Source: Arabidopsis thaliana
Lineage: Eukaryota; Streptophyta; Magnoliopsida; Brassicales; Brassicaceae
Direction: 5' to 3'
Assembly: GCF_000001735.4 (NCBI RefSeq)
Contig: NC_003071.7
Location: 19,257,443-19,321,442, forward strand
DNA length: 64,000 bases
Numbering within the stretch: the stretch's first letter is position 1; every line of letters starts with the position of its first letter. A program made the position numbers and the translations under genes. A model generated the notes under the pieces. It was not told the origin of the DNA and made no database searches. It was given only the letters and a program-made list of their open reading frames with translations. Shown in pieces: positions 1-12,235 of this stretch.

Positions 1-3000
1 GGTCAATTCAATCGATAGTGTGACATAGATTAGGGTACAAAATTGGCAGGTCAGGATCGAGAGTCTAAGACCTCAGAAAGGTTGATTTGTTGCGGTTGTG
101 ATTACGAGACCATTTTATGAATATTTGGTTGTAAAAAGTTTGAATGTTAACGCAATGTTTAGCTTTAAAAATACAGTAAACTCTATATAAATTAATATAT
201 TTTATTAATTTAGAGAGATATTTGTCTAGTTTCTTCATTTAAAATAAAATAAAATAAGTTTTTTTGTTATATTTTATAATTTTAAAAACAATGACAAGTA
301 AGAAAATAATTATCATCTTTTGTAGTTCAATTCAAATTTTAAAAATATGAAACACTTTGATAGAATTGAAGAGCAAGATGTATAGAAATAGAGAGGTCCC
401 CTTTGCTAATAGGGCATAGCTTTGAAAAGGACGACGCTACAGTTTCCTCGTAATTTCTTGATATTTATTGTGTTATTCTTTCTCTCTCTACAAGAAATTA
501 AAGTAATAGAGAGATGATCATGTAAATATTGAAAATAAAAAACAAAGTAGAGTGGAGAACAAAAAGAATAGTGGTCATAGATTATAAAGAAAGAGTTACT
601 CGTATTGCCTTTTGCTGTGCTTCGCTATTTTTGCAAAATTTGGAAAAAAAATGTATCCGTCATATTTATGTTGCTGATATTTTCCAGCCTACTATTCAAT
701 TCATTCAATCACATATTAATTAGGGGCGTGATACTACTATAAGATGCGTGTGAACGCTACCCTTTTTGTTTTTATTTTTAAGATAAATCAACCAAAGTAA
801 AGAAGATAAGCCATACATTTGATATAGGTTATTAGAATTTTTATTAAGATGCAAAACGTTCCTATAGTTTTGATTAAGATTCGAATCAATAACGATGAAA
901 CAGAAGAAAACAATGTATCGACTTAGAGGCTTTGGTGTCCAACCAATTATGTACTGAGGATTAGATATTGGACCACGTTTATCAATGTTCCTTTACCTAC
1001 TGCTTTATCATTTCCCCCAAGTTTCTAGTTTTCTTGCAATCGAGTTCTCTGAACCCAACTGAATATATATAAGCTCAGCCGTCAATGAAAAGATGTGATA
1101 AGACTGATGGTAAAATGAAGAAGAAAGTTTAAGTAGTACGTAATCGACTAATTAATAACGTCGATTAACATGAAAATACAACCACACTAGCTAGTACATC
1201 TCAGACTAGTATAATTCTATTTTAATAAAGTTAAGCTTTAATCATTAACCAGCCATTCATTTAGACTTAAACCGAAATTGGATAAAGGGACATGAAGGGT
1301 GCTTAGTCTCTTTCAGGACCACGTACGTACACAATTATAAGATTAACATTGACTATACATGATAACTGAAAACAATCAATTTATTAGTTGTTAAGGGTTT
1401 GCAGGGTTCAAGTGTTACGTGTCATGTTTAGAGCAACATATGTAACGTTACTATACTAACAACGTTACATGCTGAAACCTTTGTCCAAAAAAAAAAAAAA
1501 CATGCTGGAACAAACAAATGCATCGATTTTTGTTTTATGTAGAAAGTTATATATCTTGAGCCATAAACTCTAAGATTCTTTGGCCGGTCCAAGAACAAGA
1601 CCATGTCTATTATTATTATTGTTTTCAAAAAAGTTTTCTCCCTCATCGATGGATTTTGTGACAATCCAAGTTAGTATATCATGATTTTGTGAATTCCATG
1701 GAATTGAACGCATCCGCAAATGTATTTACACATGATTAGTAATTATTTCGTGAAATTGATGATTAGAAAATAGACTTCGCAGTAAAACAAATTCAAAGTA
1801 TACTAATTGTGCAAGTTTACAGAAGCATGATTTGTATTAACCAACTATCTTTAGTTATAAAAATCATTTCGTGTATTGACAATTCAATTATGCTTTTATT
1901 GCAAATACGATTATGCGGATTTATCTTTTAGTTTCTTTTTCCTTTTCGATTTGATTCACCCTGAAGAACGATTACGTAGGATATAAAGGGATAAACAATA
2001 GTGACCTGTTTTTTTTGGTTGGGTTTAAGCCTTAATATTAATATATTTCAAAAGCTTTCATAAACTTTACAGAAAAATTAAATGTTAGTTGTTTTGGGGA
2101 CAGTTACAAAGAAAAGAAAAAAAGGCATTAAGAGGATACTATGGCGAAGATAATAAATCAAAGAGAAAAGAGTAGATTAAGAGAGTGCACGAGTGTGTCG
2201 GCTAATTACCCTTGAAAAATCGGAACCAAATTAAGTGACTAGTTTTCTTATTGGCTATATGAGTTAAAGAAGTTGTAAATGTATATATTCTTATATAGTG
2301 ATTATGTATCTATCAAGATCTAGATTGGCTTGGCCAGTTCATTTAAAGAAAAAGTAATCAAGCCAACCAAACATTATTAAGATGGAGATTGTTAGGTAAT
2401 CTGATCATAATATTAAGAAAATGTGATTACCAAAAGAATGATATATTCTCAATCCGCAGATGAAAATTGACTATTCAAATACTTCTAATATCTTATCAAG
2501 CAGTGATTTATATTTAATCTAAATACCATCGATAACTAGATCAACTGAAGAATCATTCATATTATTTGATACATTAAGTTTTTTTTGTTAACTAACACTT
2601 AATACGTATTTTAATTTTAGGTTTAAAAAAACGTTCCAGACGAGATATCTGTTATAGCTCAGTTGTTACTTGTTAGGGTTTTATTGTGATCCTAAAATGA
2701 AATTTAAAGTAAAATAAATATAAAAAGCTTACGTTTTAATAATTTGTATTAAACTAAAATAATATTCAAGAAATATTAGCCAATACGTTTGATATCACAT
2801 TCTGGGAGACTCATAAGATTTTAAAAATTCACACATTTGATTTAAAAACTAAGGTTTAGATCTTCTTTTATACCAGACATGATGCAACGTAGCAACGAGT
2901 ACACAAAAATTGTAAGTGAACAAAAAGAAAGTGGTGATTGGAATTACAATAAAGGACAGGGGTATAAATGTGTGAATTAATATAAAAAGTCAACAGTAAC

Positions 3001-3870
3001 GACCAAGACTGAAAAAAAGCTTTGTGAAACCAAAACTGCAGCAAACCCATAAAAAAAGTTTACTTTCGATAATTAGCATTTATTAGGACGAGATTGTTGA
3101 TTAAGTACTTATTAATCATTTGATTATTTAAAGTTTCAAGATCCAAATTCAAAGAAAAAACAAAAGATTTCTCCCTAAGCCCACGACATTATCAGCTCTC
3201 TTCTCCTCATATCCCAACCATCAATCATCTAACTTTAATTTCTATTCGTTGGACAAATCTGATTATTTTTTATTTTTGTTCGATCTCAAGCATTTTAGGT
3301 GGCAAATGAATAATATGGGGAAATATTTAAAGAATTATAATTATGTAAGGAAATAAAAGAAAAATAAGAGAAACTAGGATAGTGGTAAAAGGACAATAAG
3401 GTCACATGAACTGAACCAGATTTATTCATGGGTCCCTCTAAATTGGTTCTCTTGCCCATATCTCTCCATCATATTCATTCTCATCACAACATTATAACTC
3501 TGCTGATTTCTCTCTTCTTGTTTTCTCATTCTTCTTCTAAAAAATCTTGACAACTTTTTGTTTTTGTTTTCTTTCTCTGAATTTTTTAAAAGAGAGAGAG
3601 CTATGTAGCTATGAAACAGTAAGAGATATAGATATAGAGAGACAGAGAAAGATGATGATCAGTGAAGTTAGGCTAAACCCACTTTCTATTTATGTATAAT
3701 TAGGTCAATCACATCACCAATCTCCTCCTCCAATTCTCCTCCTCTCCTTCCAAATTCTAGGGTTTTGCTTGTATCTCACCCCCTTTCTCAATTCCCTAGG
3801 GAAACTGTGAATTTCATCAAATTCCATTATTTTTTGGTCACACCCTTAAAGAGATCTGAGAGTTCTAAAG
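1..3870. other. Long non-coding stretch upstream of NGA1
   Basis: No reading frame here looks like a conserved protein. The sequence is AT-rich with many stops in all frames. The last 350 bases or so before the NGA1 start are rich in CT and GA runs (about 3,480-3,840), which fits a transcribed 5' leader. The rest is probably distal promoter of NGA1 and, at the far left, the flank of a gene outside the window. Confidence 0.6.
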
Positions 3871-4803
3871 ATGATGACAGATTTATCTCTCACGAGAGAT
3901 GAAGATGAAGAAGAAGCAAAGCCCTTAGCAGAAGAAGAAGGAGCGCGTGAAGTAGCAGACAGAGAGCACATGTTCGACAAAGTTGTGACTCCAAGTGATG
4001 TCGGAAAACTAAACCGACTTGTGATCCCAAAGCAACACGCAGAGAGATTCTTCCCTTTAGATTCATCTTCAAACGAGAAAGGTTTGCTTTTAAACTTCGA
4101 AGATCTCACTGGCAAATCTTGGAGGTTCCGTTACTCTTACTGGAACAGTAGTCAAAGCTATGTCATGACTAAAGGTTGGAGCAGATTCGTTAAAGACAAA
4201 AAGCTTGACGCCGGAGATATTGTCTCTTTCCAAAGATGTGTCGGAGATTCAGGAAGAGATAGCCGTTTGTTTATTGATTGGAGGAGAAGACCTAAAGTCC
4301 CTGACCATCCTCATTTCGCCGCCGGAGCTATGTTCCCTAGGTTTTACAGCTTTCCTTCGACCAATTACAGTCTTTATAATCATCAGCAGCAACGTCATCA
4401 TCACAGTGGTGGTGGTTATAATTATCATCAAATTCCGAGAGAATTTGGTTATGGTTACTTCGTTAGGTCAGTGGATCAGAGGAACAATCCTGCGGCTGCG
4501 GTGGCTGATCCGTTGGTGATTGAATCTGTGCCGGTGATGATGCACGGGAGAGCTAATCAGGAACTTGTTGGAACGGCCGGGAAGAGACTGAGGCTTTTTG
4601 GAGTTGATATGGAATGCGGCGAGAGCGGAATGACCAACAGTACGGAGGAGGAATCATCATCTTCCGGTGGAAGTTTGCCACGTGGAGGCGGTGGTGGTGC
4701 TTCATCTTCCTCTTTCTTTCAGCTGAGACTTGGAAGCAGCAGTGAAGATGATCACTTCACTAAGAAAGGAAAGTCTTCATTGTCTTTTGATTTGGATCAA
4801 TAA
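3871..4803 (+). CDS. NGA1: B3-domain transcriptional repressor NGATHA1
   Basis: Single-exon gene for 310 residues. Residues 32-140 form a RAV-type B3 DNA-binding domain, opening with [20 protein letters not shown] and closing with RLFIDWRRR. After it come His/Asn-rich and Ser/Gly-rich low-complexity stretches. Residues 241-245 are RLFGV, the B3 repression motif known to recruit TOPLESS-type corepressors. NGATHA proteins act redundantly in the nucleus to control style and stigma development and to restrain lateral organ growth. The start is the first of two adjacent ATGs. I recognise the sequence as NGA1 and not NGA2-4. The long GA/CT-rich leader and the wide gene-poor flanks on both sides suggest extensive cis-regulation, which is inference. 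Confidence 0.96.
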   Translation: MMTDLSLTRDEDEEEAKPLAEEEGAREVADREHMFDKVVTPSDVGKLNRLVIPKQHAERFFPLDSSSNEKGLLLNFEDLTGKSWRFRYSYWNSSQSYVMTKGWSRFVKDKKLDAGDIVSFQRCVGDSGRDSRLFIDWRRRPKVPDHPHFAAGAMFPRFYSFPSTNYSLYNHQQQRHHHSGGGYNYHQIPREFGYGYFVRSVDQRNNPAAAVADPLVIESVPVMMHGRANQELVGTAGKRLRLFGVDMECGESGMTNSTEEESSSSGGSLPRGGGGGASSSSFFQLRLGSSSEDDHFTKKGKSSLSFDLDQ

Positions 4804-7467
4804 TAATGATGATGATGAAATTAGTTGGTATTTTAAGAAAAAAAACATACATATATAATTCTATATATATGACAACATAATGCATTGATTTCATTATAAA
4901 TTTATCGGATAATTGATATATGTTCTAATAATATGCATTGTCAATAGAGAGATTTTATGGTTTTCGGATATATAGTCTCTTTTTATGTGTTCTTGATAAT
5001 GTTGATTGTGTATATAGATGAAGTAGTACTTCTAGCCTTTGTAAGTCTTTTTTCATTACTCTCAATTATATATATCAATGGATCAAATTATTATATTTAC
5101 ATTTGGCAAAACAGATCTATAGGTTAAGTAATAAGATTGCAAGGCTGTATAGAGTAGGAAAAAATGAGTACAAATAAGTGAGATATTATAAGAAGAGACA
5201 TGAACTAGGATTGGGATCAGTGTAAACCCATGTCTCTCTTGTATGTCTCTGTGGTCAGAAAGTTTCAGAGTTTGATGGGCTGTCTTAGAAAAGTGAATTG
5301 TCTCTATATATATGTGTATGTGTGTTGCATTTTGTATTTATATGTAGATATGTATCATTAATTATTGTCCCTGCAATTAATTTGGTGATGGGTTTCTATG
5401 TTTGGTTACTAAATATGGCTGCTGCTGCTGCTTTTTCTCTGAAGCTATTGCTGGATATTAGTTAGGCAGAGTTTGCAGGAGATGGGCAGTGACAAAACAA
5501 TAATTATAAAATCGTGTTTTCTTTATATCATTGTGATGTCTATATTAGCAAAAAGAGAAGAGCTTCTTTTTTTCATCTTGGGGCGATTGAAAAAGGTATG
5601 ATCTGTTGTCACATATATTTTCTGATGCACTAGTTAATTAATAAGTCCCTATATTAGCAAAAGCTAAAGGCTATAAAATTAGGAAAATTTAAATAACATT
5701 TTTATTTTGTGGTCAGTTATGCTTTGTGTTTTGGGTTTCTCTTTGCGTCTCTTGGTCTGAGCTCTGAAGTATTATTACACAACACATACATTGCAGAGAC
5801 ACATTTAATGTAAAATATATATTATCTGTACACACATATATAGGTTACAACTTACAACATATATGTGAAGATGATATGTAGATCATATACAAGTAACTAG
5901 TATGATTTGATTTTCACATGTGTGTACTATAAAGCTAGCATGCATCTAGTTATATGATCTGGTTAATTCTTACTCATATGATGGTTATGACATGGTTTTC
6001 TTATAATTTTATAAACGCATAAGTTATTCTCAAATTTAGATTTAGGGTTTACATATAGAGTATAGCTAACTCACACTAAAGGTTTGCAAATGAATTTTGG
6101 TGATATTTAAAGATGCATATATACGTCTATAGCTAACATGCATATAAGTGTTTAAAGCCGTGATATTAATCCATTATCATCTTTTCTTTTCTGTCAAAAT
6201 GTAATTCATTAGCATCAAATTATCATAAGTCATATTTGAATGATATTACATATTGTTACTTTAAGATAAATCATTGAAGATTACAGTTACATCTACTGAA
6301 GTTGCAATTTAGCGAGTGCATCACATATACAATTATATAGTGTTTAAGTTTTGAGTTTTTGCATGAACAATTGTGATTTCAATAAACACTGATTAAGTAG
6401 CTATATTTTTGGTAGATTTGCAGATACTTCCTTTTTCTTTATGATGGGGATTTGCACTTCTATTACTCTTACAAAAGAATCACTTTATTGTTTTTTGCTC
6501 AGTTTTCATCGATCCTTATTAAACAGAAACCCTGAATAATATTTGTGATTAAGTTTCACGAAAAAAAATCTGATAGTCTTAGTAGTAGTACATTCGAATA
6601 GATTCTGTGTTCATAAATTTTTTGAAAATATTCATAAAAATGGCAATTAATGAAATCTCTCTAAGATTTTAGATCAGTCTAGCAAGATACATTTTTTTTT
6701 TTTTTTTTGTCAAAAGCAAGATACAGTTTAATGCTTAAGAATTAAGATTGGCTTTTATACTCTCTTAAAAATCTAGGATATAAACATTATCCAATTTCGT
6801 AATTTTTAGCCTTTTTTGTTTTTTGTTTTCTGTTTTTACCGTAATTCCTCGATTTCTTCAATCTGATGTGGTGGATTATTTTAACCGTAAGATAACATCA
6901 AATCTCAAGAGATAGATCGATGTCAATGAGAATTGTAGAACTTAACTAGAGAAAATGTTAGATTGAAATGATGTGAAAACTGAAAACCCTAGTTAGAGGG
7001 GAATTGGGATTTTGGCGACTTTTTTGAAACTCACAGAAAAACAACCTACAGTCTTTGATTGAAACATTCAAACGTCTCGTCGTTTCAATGAGCCAAAGTA
7101 AAGTGACATTCAAGTTTGACTTTGACCTCTGCGATTCCAGTCTTCCAATATTTCCCACTCAGAAAATCCTACATTATAAACTCTTCTATAAACATTTCCC
7201 GAGATTATTAACTTTACCAAAGCGTACCCATTGAGTATTGACTCATGTTTATAGATAAAATGATACTCTATTGAGAAAAATAAAACGAACGTAACAAAGC
7301 AGACAATTATAAGCTGACATTGTCTTCCTTCTTATTCTAAACAAAGCAGACAATTATAAGCTGACATTGTCTTCCTTAATTCTTATTCTAAACAAAATAA
7401 TAGATAGTAAAGCATAAATAAAGAAAATGAAAATATCATATCATTGTACAACAACTCTGCTTAATGA
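4804..7467. other. Intergenic, NGA1 3' side to PAP14 3' end
   Basis: About 2.7 kb without a credible protein gene. It contains the NGA1 3' untranslated region, short AT runs, a poly-T tract near 6,691-6,708, and the 47-bp tandem duplication listed separately. The two flanking genes converge here (NGA1 on +, PAP14 on -). Confidence 0.55.
7293..7397. repeat. 47-bp tandem duplication
   Basis: A unit beginning AACAAAGCAGACAATTATAA starts at 7,293 and again at 7,340. The copies match over the whole unit except that the second gains three bases (AAT) before TCTTATTCTAA. It lies about 70 bases beyond the PAP14 stop codon, so it may fall in that gene's 3' untranslated region. Confidence 0.9.
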
Positions 7468-8970
7468 TCAGTGTTGTGGTATAGTAGAGCAACTAAACCC
7501 AAAATTTGGCTCAAGAGCTGCAATAAAACAAAAGTTTAGATCAGAACACACAGCTCCACTCCAAATATTCAAGTTAATTCAAATCTGATATTACTTACTT
7601 GTGTTCTTGGTCCAGAGAAGTTGAGTATCAATCAAAGAATGATTCTTATCATCGAGCCGTTTCCAAGTTTTGATTGTATCAACAGCTCCCCAACGTCCAT
7701 ACATAGTCTTCTCAAGCTGAGCCTCAACTACTCTTACTCTCCTTGCCCAACCAACCTGTCCGTACCCATGATACCTAAAACAATTAAAAGAAGCGTGTGT
7801 TACAAGTAAGGCTTTTATGAGAAAAGTAGCGTGTGGTACAATTTACCCGGCTCCGCCTGCGTAACAAAGGTTGATCCCATGGAGTTCGGCACAGAAGTCG
7901 TTGACGTGGTCGTGACCACTGAAAACACCTTTGACTTCACCTCTTTCGACAAGTTTGGTAAAGAAACCAGAGTTGATAGGTGGAGAACAAGTAGATTCTT
8001 GTCTTACTCCAGTCATCTCCGTCGATTTGTTGAACAATGCAAATTCCGGCATCGGAATGTGGAGGTAAACCAATCCTGGTGCCGTACTATTCTGTGGAAA
8101 TGGCCACCTCTTGTGTTCCATCTCAAGCCATTTAGAAGTGTGTTCATACCAATTCTGTTGAGAGGTTTTGACCCAATCATATTTGTAACCAAAACCATCA
8201 AGCTTCGTGTAAGATCCACCGTCTAGTAGATAGAGATTGAGAATGGATTTGAAGAAGAGAGGGGAGCCAAAAGGACCCTCGATTTGTAGATTGTAATTAC
8301 CAAAACCGTCGATTTGGTATAGCCAAGCATCGGGAGGGTTTACTTGAGACAACGAGTTTGGGAGTTTCATGATGTATTTCATCATTGTTTCTCTAGTCAT
8401 GTCGGATTCTTGGTCGTGATTCCCCAAAATAGCCACCCATGGAATCCCCGATTCGATCGCAGGAGCAAATGCCATGTCCATCGATTTTGCCACGTCACTT
8501 GTCTCGCACAATCCATATACATTGTCTCCTGCAATATTGTATGTGGTGTTTTAGGTTTTTTTTTTCACGCATAAACATTTTTTATACATACACTAAGTTA
8601 ACTAAAATATTTGTATAGATAACAAAACACAATTATTGTATAAAATTTTGTATTATTTGAAGAATTTGGTACCAGAGAAGACGATGAGATCGGGCTTCTC
8701 GGAAGCGATAGTTCGCTGTAAAAAGGAGGTAGTATTGAGATCGGAGCAGTAAGGAAATTCTGCAGGTGAAACGTCTGAGCATTGCGTCTCTTTGCCAAAA
8801 CCGTAGTGCATATCTGACACTTGCAGTATCTTGAACCGACCATCAGTATTAAACCGGAGCTGCCTTCTACCGAAGTCGAAGGCGGAAACGTGACATGTCG
8901 AAAGACATAAGTAGATCAAAGAAACACTTAGAACAGAGGATATGACAAACCTCCTCCGAGTTTCCTCCAT
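7468..8970 (-). CDS. PAP14: Purple acid phosphatase 14 (metallophosphoesterase)
   Basis: Four exons on the minus strand: 8970-8673, 8528-7847, 7774-7599 and 7517-7468, together 401 residues plus stop. An N-terminal hydrophobic segment (about residues 8-30) looks like a signal peptide. Metal-binding motifs of the calcineurin-like phosphoesterase fold appear in order: D53/H55 in VSDMHYG, GDNVY at 100-104, GNHD at 135-138, H256 in LHIPMPEF, and GHDH at 304-307. This is the short PAP class (with PAP16, 28 and 29), which lacks the N-terminal fibronectin-like domain of the large enzymes. It probably hydrolyses phosphate monoesters in the secretory path or apoplast. Reading through the last intron would give a stop within two codons, so a retained-intron isoform would lose only the C-terminal tail. 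Confidence 0.94.
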
Positions 8971-9436
8971 TAATTCTTTTAGGTTAGTGACTATGAAACT
9001 GGAGATGAGAAATGATAACGAGAATAATATTTTATTAGGTATTTATAGCAATTTTAATTAGATTTTTTCCCCAAAGATTATGATAGCATCAACAAACTTT
9101 TATTCTAATGGTATATTCTACAATTTTATCAGTATCTAACCATTTTGGCATATGCTTTTGATTTGTTCTTGACAAATATATATTTTTGTGATTTTCTGAA
9201 ACAATATAAATTCATAAATATTAATTTCTAGATAAAATAACTATGATTTTAAAAAAACACTTATTAGATACGACGTGGACGAGCCCAAATAGACAAAAAC
9301 CCATTTTAATGCTAATTTACACAGACCAAAGAAACAAAATCAGAGGAAGAAACAACAAACAATGCTCATAATAATACACAATTAAGGATCTCTAGTAACC
9401 CTATTGAAAGTTTGAAACAAACTAATCACAGCTTCT
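8971..9436. other. Spacer between two minus-strand genes
   Basis: AT-rich spacer of about 470 bases. It holds the PAP14 upstream region and the 3' untranslated region of the DUF1295 gene. I see no open frame of interest. Confidence 0.5.
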
Positions 9437-10692
9437 TCAAGTGTTCTTGTCTTTAGTAGCAGCAGCATGAGATTTGAACCATGGAATCCACACCGAAGTT
9501 GTCTTCTGATATGCTCTATAAGCTTCAGCTCTGTATTGTTGTTTCACCATCCGACGCTCGACAAGGATCGTTACATAGACCAGACACAGAGTATTGACCA
9601 ATGCACCAATCAAAGTCCACCCTTGACCAAGGTTCCAAGCAAATATGACCAATCCCCACCACCACAATTGCTCTCCCAAGTAATTAGGATGTCTTGAGTA
9701 ACGCCACAAACCCGAGTCCAGATTGGGGATTTTGGGCTTTCCTTGCTCCTTGAGCTTTTGGTTTCCGGTTACAAACTCGTGAAGCTGTGTGTCTGCGAAG
9801 TACGCCATGACGATTCCGGTCAAACAGATAGCCGAGGAAATGAAGTCCCAGATGTTTAGTGGCTCATCAATGGAATGGATGACATATAAAGGCAGACATA
9901 TCCCAATGAGGAAGATCTGAGCAAATTTTGGAAAAAAGAAGCAACATGAGAAACAGAAAGCATATAAGCTAAGCATCAAATATATATAAAGGTAACAATG
10001 GTTCAAGCCCTTATAACCAAAAGACTATCCTGTTCTCCAAATCATCCTCATAAAGGCAAGCTTAGATTAAAAACGAGCTCTTTGAGGCAATTCATCGAAC
10101 AGTTGGTGGTCATGTACCTGCTGAGAAACGTAGACAGAGAAGAAGGAGAGCCACCACCAGTGTTTCCCGTACTGTTTCCGTAAGTCGTTGAACCTCCAGT
10201 CTTCTCTAGCTCCCCATTCCCAATTTTCCCGCCGGAAGTAGTTATGAGTCAACCTAATGCTCCAAATCCATGTCAGAGTTATGACAATCATGGATCTCAG
10301 CTTATTGTACTGTGACAATGGATGCGAAGCGAAGTAATGAACCAGCATTACAGGTATCACTGTCCAATACACATCGATCATCTGCAAAATTAACGAATTT
10401 TTTCAAAAACTAAAAAATTGCGAATTTTAACAAATGGGTAACAGATTTGGAGACTATGGATGCGTACCCAGTGGCTAGATTGGAGTAAACCGATGACCCA
10501 GAAGAGCACATTGACGTTTAAGAAGAAGAGAAGGTTTGCTAATAGAAGAGGATGATTCAAACACCATGATTGAATAGAAGAGAGCTCTGAATCGGAAGAT
10601 GAAGAGTAATTACTGAGAAAGGTGAGGTAGAATACGATAGAAGGAAGTGGAGCAAGAAATGCGACAATGGCGTTTCTAAGATTCCGATTCAT
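9437..10692 (-). CDS. DUF1295 / steroid 5-alpha-reductase-like membrane protein
   Basis: Three exons: 10692-10468, 10381-10118 and 9916-9437, giving 322 residues, all in phase 0. The protein is strongly hydrophobic with several predicted membrane spans. Near residues 237-245 it carries SRHPNYLGE, a signature shared by the DUF1295 family and the C-terminal region of steroid 5-alpha reductases and isoprenylcysteine methyltransferases. Family membership suggests an ER-type membrane enzyme acting on a lipid or steroid, but the substrate is not visible. An upstream in-frame start could add about 20 residues; I chose the ATG beginning MNRNLRNA because it gives the usual length. Upstream near 10,814-10,831 are TGGGCC motifs typical of constitutively expressed plant genes. 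Confidence 0.88.
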
Positions 10693-11156
10693 TTTCTCTC
10701 GAATAAGTCGTTGATGTTGGGTTGGCCTGTAGGAAGGAGAAAGAGAATGCAATTTATAAACTGAGCTTAAAGAATATCTTTGGACTTTTGGGTTGGGTTC
10801 TTTGTGGCGTGTATGGGCCCATGTTGGCCCACTTTGATCACTGATATGATTAGAGTCTTCTGTTTAATTATACTTTTGGTGAAAATTAAAATATGATCAA
10901 CTGTAGATAAAGATATTAGCTTTTTGTAAAAGAGCCGAAAAAGTCAGTAATGAAGAAAATAATTGGACTATGATTTTGTATCGTAATGATTATGGTATGA
11001 GATTTCTGACTATTAAGTAATGAAAGTAATAGTGTAAAATATATACATTAAACAATATAAACTCAAAAATTATGAAATGTAAGTGGTTAAGCAGAAATAG
11101 GGACAAATGATTAACAAATTTCAGAGCATGGGGAAAGGGAATCGCAATAATAATAA

Positions 11157-11757
11157 CTAGGATTTAATCCGCGGTAAACCGCGGACAATCGGTTTATTTG
11201 GTTTTTATACTAAATATTTGAATAAATTTGATATTTTAAATTTATAAATATAAATTTTTTAATCAAACATAATTAAATAATAATTGGGATTTTTTTTTGT
11301 TGTTATTTAGTGATAAGATAAATGTGTTAAAATGTGTTTAAAAATGTGTATGTAATTTTAGTGAAAGTAAAATATTTACAAAAATGTAAGATTCACAAAA
11401 TTGGTATAATATTTTTTATGATTATAAGTGTTTTTTTTAACTATTTGACAGGTTATACACTTTTTTGGCAAAATAAAGACCATATGAATTATGTTATTTA
11501 TAATTATATGTCTTTAAAGTGAAGATAAAAAAATAAAATTATTTCACTTATTTTTGTTGAACGGTTTAGATTGAAGGGAATTAATTTTATTGAACGGTTT
11601 AGATTCAATCAGATCATATAAAGTTTAGAAGATTATTAAGACCAAATTATCTTTAATGATTTTGAATAGCAAATAACAAAATCCAAAATTGAAATCAAAA
11701 TTGAGGCCAAATTAGACAAAATTTTACTTTGTACTTCCCCTTTTAATAATAAGGGGA
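11157..11757 (-). mobile_element. Short non-autonomous Helitron (ATREP-like)
   Basis: Read on the minus strand, the element begins TCCCCTTATTATTAAAAGGG just below 11,757 and ends CTAG at 11,160-11,157. Seven bases inside that 3' end lies a perfect 8-bp stem with a 2-base loop (TCCGCGGT/ACCGCGGA, 11,168-11,185), the subterminal hairpin expected of Helitrons. The host bases are A before one end and T after the other, the standard Helitron target AT. No target-site duplication or terminal inverted repeat is seen, also as expected. The 601-bp interior encodes no Rep/helicase, so it would need an autonomous partner. Inside, a 16-base piece (TTGAACGGTTTAGATT) occurs at 11,557 and 11,590. The exact family is not determined. 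Confidence 0.87.
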
Positions 11758-12235
11758 TAGTGAATTCGTTATTACAATACTTTTTGAAGTAAAAGTGAAG
11801 ATATCACTAAAGAGATACAATTTAGCTGTGCTCGTGGTGACTCTAATTATTAGCTTAGCCGAAAGCATTGGATTCTATAAATTAACCAACTTTATATGCG
11901 GTCCAAATTCGAACTTTAATATAAATTTATGCGCCAATTGTGTCAAGTAAAACGACGTCGTTGAGGTAAAAAAGGGATTGTAAAACGCCGTCGTTCTTTC
12001 TCCCGCATCTCGGTTGTTTTCTCTCTCTCCCGGAATAACAATCTACAGTTCTACCGGTTTAAATGTACCGGTTAAGTAAAAACCGGAAAGATACCTTGTT
12101 CTCCTAAAAAGGTTGAGAGAAGCGAGGGATTAGCGTGTATCGACGAGATAATCATCTAGTCGTCGGTGTCGCCGCCTTTCTCCGCCGTCTGAAATCGTCC
12201 TTGTTCGATTTTCCGAAGACGAAGCAGGAGAAGAT
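11758..12235. other. Upstream region and leader of the TCF25-like gene
   Basis: Between the Helitron end and the start codon of the next gene. It contains two copies of a 16-base motif (listed separately) and a pyrimidine-rich stretch near 11,993-12,030. From about 12,000 onward the composition becomes GC-richer and looks transcribed. Confidence 0.55.
11947..11995. promoter_or_regulatory. Paired 16-mer GTAAAACGMCGTCGTT
   Basis: GTAAAACGACGTCGTT at 11,947-11,962 and GTAAAACGCCGTCGTT at 11,980-11,995 differ at one base and start 33 bases apart. The first contains the perfect palindrome AACGACGTCGTT, with an ACGT core of the kind bound by bZIP factors. They sit about 240 bases before the ATG of the TCF25-like gene, so they are probably promoter elements of that gene. 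Binding factors are not known from sequence. Confidence 0.6.

Noticed and set aside
4205-4519. 104-residue frame inside NGA1
   Set aside because: Alternate frame of a well-supported B3 gene; no independent signals.
6691-6708. Poly-T tract as a possible retroposon tail
   Set aside because: No target-site duplication or reverse-transcriptase-type sequence nearby; simple homopolymer.
7831-8226. 131-residue open frame on the + strand
   Set aside because: It is antisense to the PAP14 second exon, whose metal-binding motifs are clear.
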